From Acinetobacter shaoyimingii (GTDB taxonomy: Bacteria; Pseudomonadota; Gammaproteobacteria; Pseudomonadales; Moraxellaceae), in contig NZ_CP049801.1 in NCBI RefSeq assembly GCF_011578045.1, positions 434,001-498,000 of the forward strand: a DNA stretch of 64,000 nt, written 5' to 3'. Made by a program: the position numbers and the translations under genes. The notes under the pieces were generated by a model that saw nothing but the letters and a program-made list of their open reading frames with translations, had not been told where the DNA came from and searched no databases. This document shows positions 37,107-47,979 of this stretch, piece after piece (the first letter of the stretch is position 1; the number at the start of each line of letters is the position of its first letter).

Positions 37107-37232
37107 ATCGTTACAGTTGTGGCATCGATCACGACCTTAGTGATTTTCACTGCCTTTGACACTTGCCTACTTTGTGGGGTGAGATGCGTCAGAGGTGATT
37201 CTTTATATACATTTGGCTTGGAGTTTACTGGT

Positions 37233-37544
37233 ATGTCTAACCAGAGAATCCGTATCCGTTTGAAGTCTTTTGATCACCGTTTAATTGATCAATCTTCTCA
37301 AGAGATCGTAGAAACAGCAAAACGTACTGGCGCACAAGTTTGTGGTCCAATCCCGATGCCTACTCGCATCGAACGTTTTAACGTTCTTACTTCACCGCAC
37401 GTAAACAAAGATGCGCGTGATCAGTATGAAATCCGCACTTACAAACGCTTGATCGATATCGTTCAACCTACAGATAAAACTGTTGATGCATTGATGAAAT
37501 TAGATCTTGCTGCTGGTGTTGATGTTCAGATCGCTTTGGGTTAA
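37233..37544 (+). CDS. rpsJ: 30S ribosomal protein S10
   Basis: 103 residues with the full S10 sequence ([50 protein letters not shown]). Also NusE in transcription antitermination. Frame is open 38 codons upstream, but that part is the leader; ATG 37233 after TTGGAG is right. First gene of the S10 operon. Confidence 0.98.
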   Translation: MSNQRIRIRLKSFDHRLIDQSSQEIVETAKRTGAQVCGPIPMPTRIERFNVLTSPHVNKDARDQYEIRTYKRLIDIVQPTDKTVDALMKLDLAAGVDVQIALG

Positions 37545-37604
37545 GGCTTTCGGGTTAATTAACACTCTAAGTTAATTAAGCCGCTTTTTTAGAGGTTTAT
37601 GCAC

Positions 37605-38243
37605 ATGGCTATTGGTTTAGTCGGTCGCAAGTGCGGTATGACACGTATCTTTACAGATGCTGGTGTTTCTGTGCCTGTTACAGTGATTGAGGTTGATCCT
37701 AACCGTATCACTCAAATCAAAACGCTTGAAACTGATGGTTATCAAGCGATTCAAATCACTACTGGTGAACGTCGCGAATCTCGCGTAACTAACCCTCAGA
37801 AAGGTCACTTCGCGAAAGCGGGTGTTGCTGCTGGTCGTTTAGTTCAAGAATTCCGTGCTACAGAAGCTGATCTTGAAGGTCGTGAAGTTGGCGGTACTAT
37901 CGGTGTAGATTTGTTCGCAGTGGGTCAAATTGTTGACGTAACTGGTCAGTCTAAAGGTAAAGGTTTCCAAGGTGGTGTTAAGCGTTGGAACTTCCGTACT
38001 CAAGACGCTACTCACGGTAACTCATTGTCTCACCGTGTTGTAGGTTCTACAGGTCAAAACCAAACTCCTGGTCGCGTTTTTAAAGGCAAAAAAATGCCTG
38101 GTCACTTAGGTGCTGAACGCGTAACAGTTCAAGGTCTTGAAATTGTATCTATCGATGCTGAACGTTCAGTTCTCGTTGTTAAAGGTGCGATTCCTGGTGC
38201 TACTGGTGGCGACGTAACTGTTCGTCCTACGATCAAGGCCTGA
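37605..38243 (+). CDS. rplC: 50S ribosomal protein L3
   Basis: 212 residues; [13 protein letters not shown] start and [10 protein letters not shown]...[13 protein letters not shown] core. ATG 37605 preferred over ATG 37599, whose AGAGG would be only 3 bases away. Confidence 0.98.
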   Translation: MAIGLVGRKCGMTRIFTDAGVSVPVTVIEVDPNRITQIKTLETDGYQAIQITTGERRESRVTNPQKGHFAKAGVAAGRLVQEFRATEADLEGREVGGTIGVDLFAVGQIVDVTGQSKGKGFQGGVKRWNFRTQDATHGNSLSHRVVGSTGQNQTPGRVFKGKKMPGHLGAERVTVQGLEIVSIDAERSVLVVKGAIPGATGGDVTVRPTIKA

Positions 38244-38254
38244 GGGGAAATAAC

Positions 38255-38857
38255 GTGAATTTAAATACTGTTTCCGGCTCTGCTGTTGAATTGTCTGAAG
38301 TTGCTTTCGGACGTGAGTTTAACGAAGCTCTTGTACACCAAGTTGTTACAGCTTACTTAGCTGGTGGTCGTCAAGGTTCTAAAGCTCAAAAATCACGTGG
38401 TGAAGTATCTGGCGGTGGTAAAAAACCTTTCCGTCAAAAAGGTACTGGCCGTGCACGTGCTGGTTCTATTCGTAGCCCTATCTGGGTTGGTGGTGGTAAA
38501 ACTTTTGCTGCTCGTCCACAAGATTGGTCTCAAAAAGTTAACCGTAAAATGTACCGCGGTGCTATGCAATGCATCCTAGCTGAACTTGTTCGTCAAGATC
38601 GCTTAGTATTAGTAGAAGAGTTTGCTGTTGCTGCTCCAAAAACTAAAGAATTGCTTGCAAAACTTAACGACTTAAATGCAACTCGTGCATTGATCGTTAC
38701 TGATGCTGTTGATGAGAACTTGTATCTTGCTGCTCGCAACATTCCACATGTAGATGTGGTTGATGCTGCTGCAATTGATCCAGTTAGCTTGATTGCGTTT
38801 GACAAAGTTGTTATGTCTGTAGCTGCTGCTAAGAAAATTGAGGTAGAACTCGGATGA
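38255..38857 (+). CDS. rplD: 50S ribosomal protein L4
   Basis: 200 residues with a GTG start preceded by [28 protein letters not shown] loop that reaches the exit tunnel is intact. L4 is the E. coli autoregulator of this operon. Overlaps rplW by ATGA. Confidence 0.98.
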   Translation: MNLNTVSGSAVELSEVAFGREFNEALVHQVVTAYLAGGRQGSKAQKSRGEVSGGGKKPFRQKGTGRARAGSIRSPIWVGGGKTFAARPQDWSQKVNRKMYRGAMQCILAELVRQDRLVLVEEFAVAAPKTKELLAKLNDLNATRALIVTDAVDENLYLAARNIPHVDVVDAAAIDPVSLIAFDKVVMSVAAAKKIEVELG

Positions 38858-39174
38858 ACAACGAACGTATCTATCAAGTCCTACAAGGACCTGTATTCTC
38901 AGAAAAAGCTCAAGTTTTAGGTGAGACTGCTGGTGTTCAAGTATTTAAAGTTGCATTAAATGCAAACAAACTTGAAATCAAAAAAGCAGTTGAACAACTC
39001 TTTGGTGTAGAAGTTGTTAAAGTTAACACGACGATCACTAAAGGTAAGACTAAACGCTTTGGTAAAACATTAGGACGTCGTTCTGATGTTAAAAAAGCAT
39101 ACGTCACCCTGAAAGCTGGCCAAGATGTTGAAATGGCTGACTTGGGCGATACCGCTGAAAGCGCAGCGGAATAA
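38854..39174 (+). CDS. rplW: 50S ribosomal protein L23
   Basis: 106 residues; [12 protein letters not shown] start and [20 protein letters not shown] core. Forms part of the tunnel-exit docking site. Coupled to rplD by a 4-base overlap. Confidence 0.97.
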   Translation: MNNERIYQVLQGPVFSEKAQVLGETAGVQVFKVALNANKLEIKKAVEQLFGVEVVKVNTTITKGKTKRFGKTLGRRSDVKKAYVTLKAGQDVEMADLGDTAESAAE

Positions 39175-39185
39175 GGACGAAATTT

Positions 39186-40010
39186 ATGCCTATTCAAAAA
39201 TGTAAGCCAACGTCTCCAGGACGTCGCTTTGTAGAGAAAGTCGTTCACGACCATCTTCACAAAGGCGCTCCATATGCACCGTTGGTAGAAGCTAAAAAAC
39301 GTACTGGTGGTCGTAATAACAACGGTCACATTACTACTCGTCACGTTGGTGGTGGTCATAAACAGCACTACCGTATCGTTGACTTCAAACGTAACAAAGA
39401 CGGCATCCCTGCTGTAGTTGAGCGTATTGAATACGATCCTAACCGTACAGCTCATATTGCTTTATTGAAATATGCTGACGGTGAACGTCGCTATATTATT
39501 GCACCTAAAGGCCTTCGCGCTGGTGATAAAGTACAATCTGGTAACGATGCTCCAATTCGTCCAGGTAACTGCTTGCCACTTCGCAACATGCCTATCGGTT
39601 CTACTCTTCACAACATCGAACTTAAAATCGGTAAAGGCGCGCAACTTGCTCGTTCAGCTGGTACTTCTGTTCAGTTGTTGGGTCGTGACGGTTCTTACGC
39701 TATCGTTCGTCTTCGTTCAGGCGAGATGCGTAAAATTCACGTTGAATGCCGTGCAGTTCTTGGTGAAGTTTCTAACCAAGAAAGCAACCTTCGTTCACTA
39801 GGTAAAGCTGGTGCATCACGCTGGCGTGGTGTTCGTCCTACCGTTCGTGGTATGGCGATGAACCCAGTAGACCATCCACACGGTGGTGGTGAAGGGCGTA
39901 ACAAAGGTATTCAACCTGTAAGCCCATGGGGTCAAAAAGCTAAAGGGTACAAGACACGTACCAACAAGCGTACGACTAAGATGATCATTCGCGACCGTCG
40001 CGTTAAGTAA
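39186..40010 (+). CDS. rplB: 50S ribosomal protein L2
   Basis: 274 residues; PTSPGRRF start and the [19 protein letters not shown] block with the peptidyl-transferase-centre histidine. Confidence 0.98.
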   Translation: MPIQKCKPTSPGRRFVEKVVHDHLHKGAPYAPLVEAKKRTGGRNNNGHITTRHVGGGHKQHYRIVDFKRNKDGIPAVVERIEYDPNRTAHIALLKYADGERRYIIAPKGLRAGDKVQSGNDAPIRPGNCLPLRNMPIGSTLHNIELKIGKGAQLARSAGTSVQLLGRDGSYAIVRLRSGEMRKIHVECRAVLGEVSNQESNLRSLGKAGASRWRGVRPTVRGMAMNPVDHPHGGGEGRNKGIQPVSPWGQKAKGYKTRTNKRTTKMIIRDRRVK

Positions 40011-40029
40011 CAAGTAAAGGAATCTGACA

Positions 40030-40305
40030 ATGCCTCGTTCTCTGAAAAAAGGCCCATTCGTCGATGCGCACTTGTTCGCTAAGGTTGAAGCGGCTATCGC
40101 GGCTAATAACCGTAAGCCGATCAAAACTTGGTCGCGTCGTTCGATGATCCTCCCGGATTTTGTTGGTTTAACAATTTCTGTCCATAATGGCCGTAACCAT
40201 GTTCCAGTGATTGTATCTGAACATATGGTTGGTCATAAACTCGGTGAATTCGCGCCAACTCGTACCTATCGTGGTCACGGTGTTGACAAGAAGTCTAAAC
40301 GTTAA
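40030..40305 (+). CDS. rpsS: 30S ribosomal protein S19
   Basis: 91 residues; [14 protein letters not shown] start and the [16 protein letters not shown] block. Spacing of 19 bases from rplB with AAGGA. Confidence 0.98.
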   Translation: MPRSLKKGPFVDAHLFAKVEAAIAANNRKPIKTWSRRSMILPDFVGLTISVHNGRNHVPVIVSEHMVGHKLGEFAPTRTYRGHGVDKKSKR

Positions 40306-40311
40306 GGTGCT

Positions 40312-40644
40312 ATGATGGAAGTTACTGCTAAATTACGCGGTGCCGCTATCTCGGCACAAAAAACTCGTTTGGTTGCAGATCTAATCCGTGGCAAATCTGT
40401 TGCTCACGCGCTTAATATCTTAAACTTCAGCAACAAAAAAGCTGCAGTTTTAGTTAAGAAGGCATTGGAATCTGCAATTGCAAATGCTGAACACAATAAC
40501 AGTTTAGATGTAGACGACCTTAAAGTTTCTACGATCTACGTTGATGAAGGCACTAGCCTTAAACGTATTTTGCCACGTGCTAAAGGCCGTGCAGATCGTA
40601 TTACTAAGCGTACTTGTCACATTACCGTTAAGGTAGGGGTTTGA
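40312..40644 (+). CDS. rplV: 50S ribosomal protein L22
   Basis: 110 residues with the conserved C-terminal tunnel hairpin ([13 protein letters not shown]). Two adjacent ATGs (40312 and 40315) are possible starts; the AAGG at 40304-40307 is closer to ideal for the second. Confidence 0.97.
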   Translation: MMEVTAKLRGAAISAQKTRLVADLIRGKSVAHALNILNFSNKKAAVLVKKALESAIANAEHNNSLDVDDLKVSTIYVDEGTSLKRILPRAKGRADRITKRTCHITVKVGV

Positions 40645-40645
40645 T

Positions 40646-41398
40646 ATGGGTCAGAAGGTTCATCCAATCGGTATCCGCCTAGGTGTTGTGAAACGTCATA
40701 ACGCTAACTGGTATGCGAGTCCGAAACAATATGCTGAATACTTGCTTAAAGATCTTCAAGTTCGTGAGTTTTTAACTAAAAAACTTAAGAATGCGATGGT
40801 GAGCAATATTCTTATCGAACGTCCTACTGGCGCTGCTAAAGTTACTATTAGCACTGCTCGTCCTGGTATCGTTATCGGTAAAAAAGGCGAAGACATTGAG
40901 AAATTACAACGCGAATTAACATCTATTATGGGTGTTCCTGCGCAAGTAAGCATCAACGAAATCGATCGCCCAGACTTAGACGCTCGTCTAGTTGGTGAAG
41001 CTATCGCTTCTCAATTAGAAAAACGTGTAATGTTCCGTCGTGCTATGAAGCGTGCGGTTCAAAACACAATGCGTGCTGGTGCTAAAGGTATCAAAGTTGA
41101 AGTTTCTGGTCGTTTAGGTGGTGCTGAGATTGCTCGTACTGAGTGGTATCGTGAAGGTCGTGTACCTTTGCATACACTTCGTGCTGACATCGATTACTCA
41201 TCTGTTCGTGCTGAAACTACTTACGGTACGATTGGTGTTAAAGTTTGGATTTTCCGTGGTGAGATTTTAGGTGGCATGAAACAAGTCATGAACCCTGCTC
41301 CTGCTGAAGAACGTCCAGCTAAACGCGGTCGTGGTCGTGGTGAAGGTCAGGAGCGTCGTGGTCGTCGCAATGATCGTTCTGCTGAAAAAGGAGAATAA
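40646..41398 (+). CDS. rpsC: 30S ribosomal protein S3
   Basis: 250 residues: KH domain with [14 protein letters not shown] (mRNA-entry helicase site) and an Arg/Gly-rich tail ([16 protein letters not shown]) of about 30 residues. One base after rplV. Confidence 0.98.
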   Translation: MGQKVHPIGIRLGVVKRHNANWYASPKQYAEYLLKDLQVREFLTKKLKNAMVSNILIERPTGAAKVTISTARPGIVIGKKGEDIEKLQRELTSIMGVPAQVSINEIDRPDLDARLVGEAIASQLEKRVMFRRAMKRAVQNTMRAGAKGIKVEVSGRLGGAEIARTEWYREGRVPLHTLRADIDYSSVRAETTYGTIGVKVWIFRGEILGGMKQVMNPAPAEERPAKRGRGRGEGQERRGRRNDRSAEKGE

Positions 41399-41401
41399 TC
41401 C

Positions 41402-41815
41402 ATGTTGCAACCTAAGCGTACTAAATTCCGTAAGGTGCAAAAAGGCCGTAACACTGGTCTAGCACACCGCGGTAGCAGTGTATCTTTTGGTACTATTGCT
41501 CTTAAATCAATTGAACGTGGTCAAATGACTGCGCGTCAAATTGAAGCTGCGCGTCGTACAATCAGCCGTCGTATTAAACGTGGTGGTAAGATCTTTATCC
41601 GTGTTTTCCCAGACAAACCAATTACTGAAAAACCATTAGAAGTACGTATGGGTAAAGGTAAAGGTTCTGTGGAATACTGGGTTTGCCAAATCAAACCAGG
41701 TAAAGTCTTGTACGAAATTGATGGTGTTAACGAAGAATTGGCTCGCGAAGCGTTCACGCTTGCTGCTGCTAAGCTTCCGTTTAAAACCACTATCGTGACT
41801 CGGACGGTAATGTAA
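41402..41815 (+). CDS. rplP: 50S ribosomal protein L16
   Basis: 137 residues; [16 protein letters not shown] start and the [11 protein letters not shown] block. Its stop overlaps the rpmC start by one base (TAATG). Confidence 0.98.
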   Translation: MLQPKRTKFRKVQKGRNTGLAHRGSSVSFGTIALKSIERGQMTARQIEAARRTISRRIKRGGKIFIRVFPDKPITEKPLEVRMGKGKGSVEYWVCQIKPGKVLYEIDGVNEELAREAFTLAAAKLPFKTTIVTRTVM

Positions 41816-42012
41816 TGAAAACTAAAGATCTACGTGAAAAGTCGGTAGAAGAATTGACAGCTTTGCTTGATGAGCAACAGTTGAACCAATTCCGTCTTCG
41901 CATGGCTAAAGCAACTGGTCAATTGGGTAAATCGCACGAAGTTGCGCTTACTCGTAAAACTATTGCTCGCATCAAGACCCTCCTTACCGAAAAACAGGGG
42001 AACGCACAATGA
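41815..42012 (+). CDS. rpmC: 50S ribosomal protein L29
   Basis: 65 residues; [13 protein letters not shown] and [12 protein letters not shown] blocks. Overlaps rpsQ by ATGA. Confidence 0.97.
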   Translation: MKTKDLREKSVEELTALLDEQQLNQFRLRMAKATGQLGKSHEVALTRKTIARIKTLLTEKQGNAQ

Positions 42013-42266
42013 GTGAGCAAACAGTTCGCACGTTAACAGGCAAAGTAGTAAGCGACAAGATGGACAAATCTATCGTTGTTCTTATCGAACGCCGCGTTCA
42101 ACACCCGTTGTATGGCAAATCAATCCGCCGTTCAACAAAATTACACGCTCATGATGAGAACAACACAGCTAAAGCTGGTGATGTTGTGACTATCAAAGAA
42201 AGCCGCCCAATCTCTAAAACTAAGTCTTGGACTCTAGTTGAAGTTGTTGAAGCTGCTGCTGAGTAA
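42009..42266 (+). CDS. rpsQ: 30S ribosomal protein S17
   Basis: 85 residues; [14 protein letters not shown] and [13 protein letters not shown] blocks. Last gene of the S10 group; a large hairpin follows before rplN. Confidence 0.97.
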   Translation: MSEQTVRTLTGKVVSDKMDKSIVVLIERRVQHPLYGKSIRRSTKLHAHDENNTAKAGDVVTIKESRPISKTKSWTLVEVVEAAAE

Positions 42267-42281
42267 TTAAACGTTCTTGTT

Positions 42282-42339
42282 GCATCATCGGTTAATTTCG
42301 AGTACTCTTTGAGCCTTTCGAAATTTTGACCGGTGATGC
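42282..42339 (+). promoter_or_regulatory. Long stem-loop between rpsQ and rplN
   Basis: GCATCATCGGTTAATTTCGA (42282-42301) pairs along its whole length with 42318-42339, allowing G-U pairs and a two-base bulge, leaving a loop of 16 bases. No T run follows directly, and it ends 19 bases before the rplN ATG. It marks the S10/spc operon boundary and could be an RNase site, an attenuator or a repressor-protein target. Confidence 0.7.
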
Positions 42340-42358
42340 TCGGTTTTGGAGTAGGGCA

Positions 42359-42727
42359 ATGATTCAAACCGAAAGTATGCTCGACGTAGCAGACAACAGT
42401 GGTGCTCGCCGCGTACAATGTATCAAAGTACTAGGTGGTTCACATCGTCGTTATGCTTCTGTTGGCGACATTATTAAAGTTACTGTAAAAGAAGCTATTC
42501 CACGTGGCCGTGTTAAAAAAGGTGACGTGATGAATGCTGTAGTTGTACGTACAAAATTCGGCATCCGTCGTCCAGATGGTTCTGTTATTCGTTTCGACGA
42601 TAACGCAGCTGTTATTTTGAACAACAACAAAGCGCCGATTGCAACTCGTATTTTCGGACCAGTGACTCGTGAACTTCGTACTGAACAGTTCATGAAAATC
42701 ATTTCATTGGCTCCTGAAGTTCTATAA
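42359..42727 (+). CDS. rplN: 50S ribosomal protein L14
   Basis: 122 residues; [19 protein letters not shown] start. The frame is open 11 codons upstream inside the hairpin, but ATG 42359 after GTAGGG is the family start. First gene of the spc group. Confidence 0.97.
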   Translation: MIQTESMLDVADNSGARRVQCIKVLGGSHRRYASVGDIIKVTVKEAIPRGRVKKGDVMNAVVVRTKFGIRRPDGSVIRFDDNAAVILNNNKAPIATRIFGPVTRELRTEQFMKIISLAPEVL

Positions 42728-42738
42728 TAGAGGCAATC

Positions 42739-43056
42739 ATGGCTAAGATTAAAAAAGGCGATCAAGTAATTGTGATCGCAGGTAAAGAAAAAGGCAAACA
42801 GGGTACTGTTTTGTCTGTTTCTAATGACCGAGTTAAGGTTGAAGGCCTTAATTTAGTTAAGAAGCATCAAAAGCCGAACCGTGCAACAGGTGCTGAAGGC
42901 GCTATCGTTACACAAGAAGCTGAGCTTCATATCTCTAACGTGGCAATTTTTAATGCTACAACCCAAAAGGCTGACCGTGTTGGTTACCAAGTTGTTGAAG
43001 GCGTGAAAACTCGCGTATTCAAATCAAATGGTGAATCAGTGGCGGTAGCGAAGTAA
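42739..43056 (+). CDS. rplX: 50S ribosomal protein L24
   Basis: 105 residues with the KOW motif ([18 protein letters not shown]). Confidence 0.97.
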   Translation: MAKIKKGDQVIVIAGKEKGKQGTVLSVSNDRVKVEGLNLVKKHQKPNRATGAEGAIVTQEAELHISNVAIFNATTQKADRVGYQVVEGVKTRVFKSNGESVAVAK

Positions 43057-43072
43057 TAGGTTGAAATAGGCA

Positions 43073-43609
43073 ATGGCCAGACTTAAAACACGTTACAACG
43101 ACGAACTTAAAGCTCAGTTACAAGAAACATTGGGCGTTAAGAATGTGATGGAAATTCCACGCATCACAAAAATTACCATCAACATGGGTGTTGGTGCTGC
43201 TGCTGCTGACAAGAAATTGTTAGACGGCGCTCTATCTGATATGCAAGCAATTGCTGGTCAAAAACCAGTTCTTACTTTAGCTCGCAAATCTATCGCTGGT
43301 TTCAAAATTCGTGATGGTTGGCCGATCGGTTGTAAAGTTACTTTACGCGGCGAACGTATGTACGAATTCTTAGATCGTTTGATCTCTATCGCGATTCCTC
43401 GTATTCGTGACTTCCGCGGTTTTTCTGCGAAATCATTTGACGGTCGTGGTAACTATTCAATGGGTCTTAAGGAACAAATCATGTTCCCTGAAATCGACTT
43501 TGATAAGATTGATCGTATTCGTGGTATGGATATTACCGTTACTACGACTGCTCGCACCGATGACGAAGGCCGTGCGCTATTGCGTGCATTCGGCTTCCCG
43601 TTTAAATAA
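43073..43609 (+). CDS. rplE: 50S ribosomal protein L5
   Basis: 178 residues; [10 protein letters not shown] and [20 protein letters not shown] blocks. Binds 5S rRNA. In E. coli the rplX-rplE junction holds the S8 repressor site; I did not identify an equivalent here. Confidence 0.97.
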   Translation: MARLKTRYNDELKAQLQETLGVKNVMEIPRITKITINMGVGAAAADKKLLDGALSDMQAIAGQKPVLTLARKSIAGFKIRDGWPIGCKVTLRGERMYEFLDRLISIAIPRIRDFRGFSAKSFDGRGNYSMGLKEQIMFPEIDFDKIDRIRGMDITVTTTARTDDEGRALLRAFGFPFK

Positions 43610-43618
43610 GAGGTCGAT

Positions 43619-43924
43619 ATGGCTAAGAAAGGTATGATTAATCGCGAATTAAAACGCGAAGCTACTGTTGCTAAATACGCTGCAAAACGTGCTGAATTAA
43701 AAGCAATTATTGCAAACGTAAATGCATCAGATGAAGAGCGTTTTGAAGCGACATTGAAGTTACAAGCATTACCACGTAATGCATCTCCAGTACGTCTTCG
43801 TAACCGTTGTGGTTTAACTGGTCGTCCTCATGGTTACTTCCGTAAGTTCGGTTTAAGCCGTAACAAATTACGCGAAACTGTAATGCAAGGTGATGTACCG
43901 GGCGTTGTTAAGGCAAGCTGGTAA
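43619..43924 (+). CDS. rpsN: 30S ribosomal protein S14
   Basis: 101 residues, the long zinc-free form (no paired CxxC). [20 protein letters not shown] block is present. Confidence 0.97.
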   Translation: MAKKGMINRELKREATVAKYAAKRAELKAIIANVNASDEERFEATLKLQALPRNASPVRLRNRCGLTGRPHGYFRKFGLSRNKLRETVMQGDVPGVVKASW

Positions 43925-43936
43925 GGAGCGACTAGA

Positions 43937-44332
43937 ATGAGTATGCAAGATACCGTTGCCGACATGTTAACACGTGTTCGTAACGCACAAATGGCTAAGA
44001 AACAAACTGTTTCTATGCCAAATTCTAAGTTGAAGGTTGCTATTGCAAACGTTCTTCAACAAGAAGGTTACATTTCTAACGTAGAAGTTGCTGAAGCTGA
44101 AGGCAAACCAACTTTAACAATTACGTTAAAATATTTCGAAGGCAAACCAGTTATCGAAACTGTGAAACGCGTAAGCCGTCCAGGTCTACGTCAGTATCGC
44201 GGTAAAGATGCACTTCCGAGCGTTAAGCAAGGTTTAGGTATTGCAATTGTTTCTACAAGCAAAGGCATCATGACTGATCGCGCTGCACGTGCTGCAGGTA
44301 TCGGTGGTGAAGTTATTGCTTTTGTTTCTTAA
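43937..44332 (+). CDS. rpsH: 30S ribosomal protein S8
   Basis: 131 residues; [15 protein letters not shown] start and [20 protein letters not shown] end. Translational repressor of the spc operon in E. coli. Confidence 0.97.
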   Translation: MSMQDTVADMLTRVRNAQMAKKQTVSMPNSKLKVAIANVLQQEGYISNVEVAEAEGKPTLTITLKYFEGKPVIETVKRVSRPGLRQYRGKDALPSVKQGLGIAIVSTSKGIMTDRAARAAGIGGEVIAFVS

Positions 44333-44345
44333 TAGGTGATTCCTC

Positions 44346-44879
44346 ATGTCTCGTGTGGCTAAAGCCCCAGTAACTGTGCCTAACGGTGTAACAGTTACTC
44401 AGAACGGCCGGCAGGTCGAAGTGAAAGGCAGTAAAGGTACTTTGTCTTTCAACCTGCATGCGCTGGTCGAGCTTAAACAGGAAGAAGGCCAGCTTAACAT
44501 TGCTCCAGTTAAAGAGTCGAAAGACGCTTGGATGCAAGCTGGTACTGCTCGCGCTGTGCTTAACAACCTTGTTAAAGGTGTTAACGAAGGCTTCGAACGT
44601 AAATTACAATTGATTGGTGTTGGTTATAAAGCTGCAGTTAAAGGTAACGTTGTTAACCTTAACTTAGGTTTCTCTCACCCAATCGACTATACGCTTCCTG
44701 AAGGTGTAACTGCTGAAACTCCAACAGCTACAGAAATCGTACTTAAATCTGCTGATAAGGCTGCTTTAGGTCAAGTTGCTGCAGATATCCGTGGTTACCG
44801 TCCACCAGAGCCTTATAAAGGTAAAGGTGTTCGTTATTCTGATGAAGTTGTACTTCGTAAAGAAGCTAAGAAGAAATAA
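44346..44879 (+). CDS. rplF: 50S ribosomal protein L6
   Basis: 177 residues; two-repeat L6 fold with [11 protein letters not shown] and [13 protein letters not shown] blocks. Confidence 0.97.
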   Translation: MSRVAKAPVTVPNGVTVTQNGRQVEVKGSKGTLSFNLHALVELKQEEGQLNIAPVKESKDAWMQAGTARAVLNNLVKGVNEGFERKLQLIGVGYKAAVKGNVVNLNLGFSHPIDYTLPEGVTAETPTATEIVLKSADKAALGQVAADIRGYRPPEPYKGKGVRYSDEVVLRKEAKKK

Positions 44880-44893
44880 GGCGCGAGGTTCTT

Positions 44894-45244
44894 ATGAACG
44901 AAAAGAAACAAACCCGTTTGCGTCGTGCGAAAAGCACACGCTTGCACATCCGTGCATTGGGTGCGACTCGTTTGTGTGTAAACCGCACTCCGCGTCACAT
45001 CTATGCTCAAGTTATCTCAGCAGATGGTGGCAAAGTATTAGCGCAAGCTTCTACTTTAGACGCTACTCTACGTGCTGGTACTACTGGTAACGTTGAAGCG
45101 GCTCAAAAAGTTGGTGCTTTAATTGCAGAGCGTGCGAAAGCTGCTGGTGTAACTAAAGTGGCATTTGACCGTTCTGGTTTCAAATATCATGGTCGTATCA
45201 AAGCCTTGGCTGATGCTGCTCGTGAAAACGGCTTGGAGTTCTAA
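44894..45244 (+). CDS. rplR: 50S ribosomal protein L18
   Basis: 116 residues; [24 protein letters not shown] and [26 protein letters not shown] blocks. 5S rRNA-binding. Confidence 0.97.
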   Translation: MNEKKQTRLRRAKSTRLHIRALGATRLCVNRTPRHIYAQVISADGGKVLAQASTLDATLRAGTTGNVEAAQKVGALIAERAKAAGVTKVAFDRSGFKYHGRIKALADAARENGLEF

Positions 45245-45246
45245 TC

Positions 45247-45744
45247 ATGGCTAAAGTTGAACAAAACGAAGGTCTTGTTGAAAAGCTGGTTGCCGTTGAT
45301 CGTGTAGCCAAAGTTGTTAAGGGTGGTCGTATCTTCTCTTTCACAGCATTAACTGTTGTGGGTGATGGTAATGGTCGTGTAGGTTTTGGTCGTGGTAAAG
45401 CTCGTGAAGTTCCAGCTGCTATTTCTAAAGCACTTGAAGCTGCTCGTCGTAACATGATTACTGTTGAACTTGTTAACGGTACTGTACAACACCCTATTAA
45501 CTCTCGTCACGGTGCAAGCCGCGTTTACATGCAACCTGCTTCGGAAGGTACTGGTGTAATTGCTGGTGGCGCTATGCGTGCAGTTTTAGAAGCTGTTGGT
45601 GTGCGTAACGTATTAACTAAATGTTATGGTTCTACTAATGCTGCGAACGTAGTGAACGCGACTTTTAAAGGTTTGCGTGATATGACTTCTCCTGAGAAAG
45701 TTGCTGCGAAACGTGGTTTATCAGTAGAACAAATTCAAGGGTAA
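45247..45744 (+). CDS. rpsE: 30S ribosomal protein S5
   Basis: 165 residues; [21 protein letters not shown] and [15 protein letters not shown] blocks. Two bases after rplR. Confidence 0.97.
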   Translation: MAKVEQNEGLVEKLVAVDRVAKVVKGGRIFSFTALTVVGDGNGRVGFGRGKAREVPAAISKALEAARRNMITVELVNGTVQHPINSRHGASRVYMQPASEGTGVIAGGAMRAVLEAVGVRNVLTKCYGSTNAANVVNATFKGLRDMTSPEKVAAKRGLSVEQIQG

Positions 45745-45750
45745 TCAATC

Positions 45751-45927
45751 ATGAAAACGATTAAAGTTACCCAGACTAAATCTGCATCGCACCGCTTGAA
45801 AAATCACAAGCTTAGCCTTAAAGGTTTAGGTCTGCGTCGTATTGGTCATACAGTAGAAGTTCAAGACACACCTTCTAACCGTGGTATGATCAACCAAGTC
45901 TACTATATGGTTAGTGTAGAGGAATAA
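45751..45927 (+). CDS. rpmD: 50S ribosomal protein L30
   Basis: 58 residues: [14 protein letters not shown] start, [16 protein letters not shown] core, ends VSVEE. Small but unmistakable, between rpsE and rplO as in other gammaproteobacteria. Confidence 0.97.
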   Translation: MKTIKVTQTKSASHRLKNHKLSLKGLGLRRIGHTVEVQDTPSNRGMINQVYYMVSVEE

Positions 45928-45930
45928 GCC

Positions 45931-46371
45931 ATGACTCTGCGTTTAAATACAATTGCACCTGCAGAAGGTGCTAAGCGTGATAACCTTCGTCTAGGCCGTG
46001 GTATCGGTTCTGGCGTTGGTAAGACTGGTGGCCGTGGTGTTAAAGGTCAAAACTCACGTAAGAGCGGTGGTACTCGTCCAGGTTTCGAAGGCGGTCAAAC
46101 AGCGTTATATCGTCGTTTACCAAAATTCGGTTTCACAAGCCAATTGGCTTTGAAAACTGCTGAAGTACGTTTGTCTGAACTTTCTAAAGTTGAAGGCGAC
46201 ATCGTTTCTTTAGAAACTTTGAAAGCTGCTAACGTAGTACGTAAAGATATGATTCGTGCTCGTATCGTTCTTTCTGGTGAAATCACTCGTGCATTCACTG
46301 TTCAAGGTGTTGCATTGACTAAAGGCGCTAAAGCTGCTGTTGAAGCTGCTGGCGGTAAAGTCGAGGAGTAA
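45931..46371 (+). CDS. rplO: 50S ribosomal protein L15
   Basis: 146 residues; [22 protein letters not shown] and the [18 protein letters not shown] block. Ends with GAGGAG used as the ribosome site of secY. Confidence 0.97.
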   Translation: MTLRLNTIAPAEGAKRDNLRLGRGIGSGVGKTGGRGVKGQNSRKSGGTRPGFEGGQTALYRRLPKFGFTSQLALKTAEVRLSELSKVEGDIVSLETLKAANVVRKDMIRARIVLSGEITRAFTVQGVALTKGAKAAVEAAGGKVEE

Positions 46372-46377
46372 TCGCGA

Positions 46378-47736
46378 GTGTCTATGTCTCCTAGTTCTAC
46401 AGGTCATGTTAACATGATGAAAGGTCAACCTTTTCACGTGAAATATCGTGAAATTATTCGCCGATTAATGTTTTTGGTTGGTGCATTGGTTGTCTTTCGA
46501 CTAGGAGCGCATATTCCGCTGCCAGGTATTGATAATGTCGCTTTAGAACGTTTCTTTAATGCAAATCAGGGAACTTTCCTTGGTTTGTTTAATATGTTCT
46601 CAGGCGGGGCATTGGAAAGAATGTCCATTCTTGCGTTAGGGATCATGCCGTACATTTCTGCTTCGATTATCGTTCAGTTAATGTCGACTGTGGTTCCTTC
46701 GTTGGAAGCATTAAAGAAAGAGGGCGAGCAGGGTAAGCGTAAGATTAACCAATATACTCGCTATGGCACATTATTCCTTGCAATTGTTCAAGGTGTTGGA
46801 ATGTGTGCAGGTCTCATTAGTCAAGGAATTACCTTTACTTCAGGACTTGCTTTTTACGTCCCAGCTTTGACATCTTTAGTTGCAGGCACAATGTTCCTCA
46901 TGTGGTTGGGGGAGCAAATTACCGAACGTGGTGTTGGTAATGGTATCTCTATGATCATTTTTGCAGGTATTGTTGCGGGTTTACCAGGTACAGTTATTCA
47001 GTCATTTACCCTTGTGGAAAATGGTCAGTCTAGCTTAATTGGTATCGCAATATTTGGTTTATTATCTTTAGTTGTTTTGGCAGCTATTGTGTTCATTGAA
47101 AAGGCACAACGTCGTATACCTGTTAACTATGCTCAAAAGCAGCAAGGTCGTCGAGTATTTACTGCGCAACAGAGTCATTTGCCATTGAAAATAAACATGG
47201 CGGGTGTAATTCCAGCAATTTTCGCAAGTTCATTGTTGTTGTTCCCTGCGAGTTTAGGTCAATGGTTGGGTAGCTCTGATCCGAGTGCAGGAATCGTAAA
47301 GCGCACACTACAAGATTTGGCATTAGTTTTGTCGCCTGGACAACCGTTGTATCTCGTGCTTTTTGGTGCGTTAATTATTTTCTTCTGTTATTTCTATACT
47401 GCGCTAGTATTTAGCCCTAAAGAGGTTTCAGAGAATTTAAAACGTAGTGGGGCATATGTACCTGGTATTCGCCCAGGTGAGCAAACTGCTCGTTATTTAG
47501 ATCATATTCTTAGTCGTTTGACTTTTATTGGCGCTATTTACATTACAGTAATTTGTTTAATGCCAATGGTTCTGCAAAGTACATTTGGTATTCCATTTAA
47601 TTTAGGTGGGACATCTTTACTGATTGTGGTTGTTGTAGTGATGGACTTTATGGCTCAGCTTCAAGCTCATCTTACTTCACGTCAATATGATAATCAGACA
47701 CTCATGAGTAAAACGACTGCTCATCCTAAGGGATAA
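46378..47736 (+). CDS. secY: Preprotein translocase subunit SecY
   Basis: A 452-residue channel protein of the SecYEG translocon with ten hydrophobic segments. Blocks include FNMFSGGALERMSILALGIMPYISASII (plug and helix 2), GNGISMIIFAGI and the cytosolic loop KRSGAYVPGIRPGEQT. GTG 46378 is 9 bases from GGAG; ATG 46384 is 15 bases away, so GTG is preferred. Confidence 0.97.
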   Translation: MSMSPSSTGHVNMMKGQPFHVKYREIIRRLMFLVGALVVFRLGAHIPLPGIDNVALERFFNANQGTFLGLFNMFSGGALERMSILALGIMPYISASIIVQLMSTVVPSLEALKKEGEQGKRKINQYTRYGTLFLAIVQGVGMCAGLISQGITFTSGLAFYVPALTSLVAGTMFLMWLGEQITERGVGNGISMIIFAGIVAGLPGTVIQSFTLVENGQSSLIGIAIFGLLSLVVLAAIVFIEKAQRRIPVNYAQKQQGRRVFTAQQSHLPLKINMAGVIPAIFASSLLLFPASLGQWLGSSDPSAGIVKRTLQDLALVLSPGQPLYLVLFGALIIFFCYFYTALVFSPKEVSENLKRSGAYVPGIRPGEQTARYLDHILSRLTFIGAIYITVICLMPMVLQSTFGIPFNLGGTSLLIVVVVVMDFMAQLQAHLTSRQYDNQTLMSKTTAHPKG

Positions 47737-47757
47737 GCGCACTTAGAAGGTTTCATT

Positions 47758-47874
47758 ATGAAAGTTCAAGCTTCTGTAAAGAAAATTTGTGGTAGCTGTA
47801 AAGTTATCCGTCGTAATGGGGTTATTCGCGTAATTTGTAGCGCAGAACCTCGTCATAAGCAGCGTCAAGGTTAA
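47758..47874 (+). CDS. rpmJ: 50S ribosomal protein L36
   Basis: 38 residues with the zinc ligands Cys11, Cys14, Cys27 and His32 (zinc-containing form). AGAAGG lies 8 bases before the ATG. Confidence 0.96.
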
Positions 47875-47889
47875 TCTGATCAAGACCTG

Positions 47890-47919
47890 TTGATTTCAGT
47901 AGGCTAATTAGGTTATTAT
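47890..47919 (+). promoter_or_regulatory. Probable internal promoter of the alpha operon
   Basis: TTGATT (47890-47895), 18 bases, TATTAT (47914-47919), between rpmJ and rpsM. Confidence 0.45.
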
Positions 47920-47946
47920 CCGCCCCTCAAGATTTTTGTGGGGCGG
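47920..47946 (+). promoter_or_regulatory. GC-rich hairpin ahead of rpsM
   Basis: CCGCCCC (47920-47926) pairs with GGGGCGG (47940-47946). It is strikingly GC-rich for this genome and sits at the spc/alpha boundary. In E. coli, S4 controls the alpha operon through a leader pseudoknot just before rpsM; equivalence is not shown. Confidence 0.5.
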
Positions 47947-47979
47947 TTGTTATCTCTACTGCCTTTTTGGAGAAAGTGA

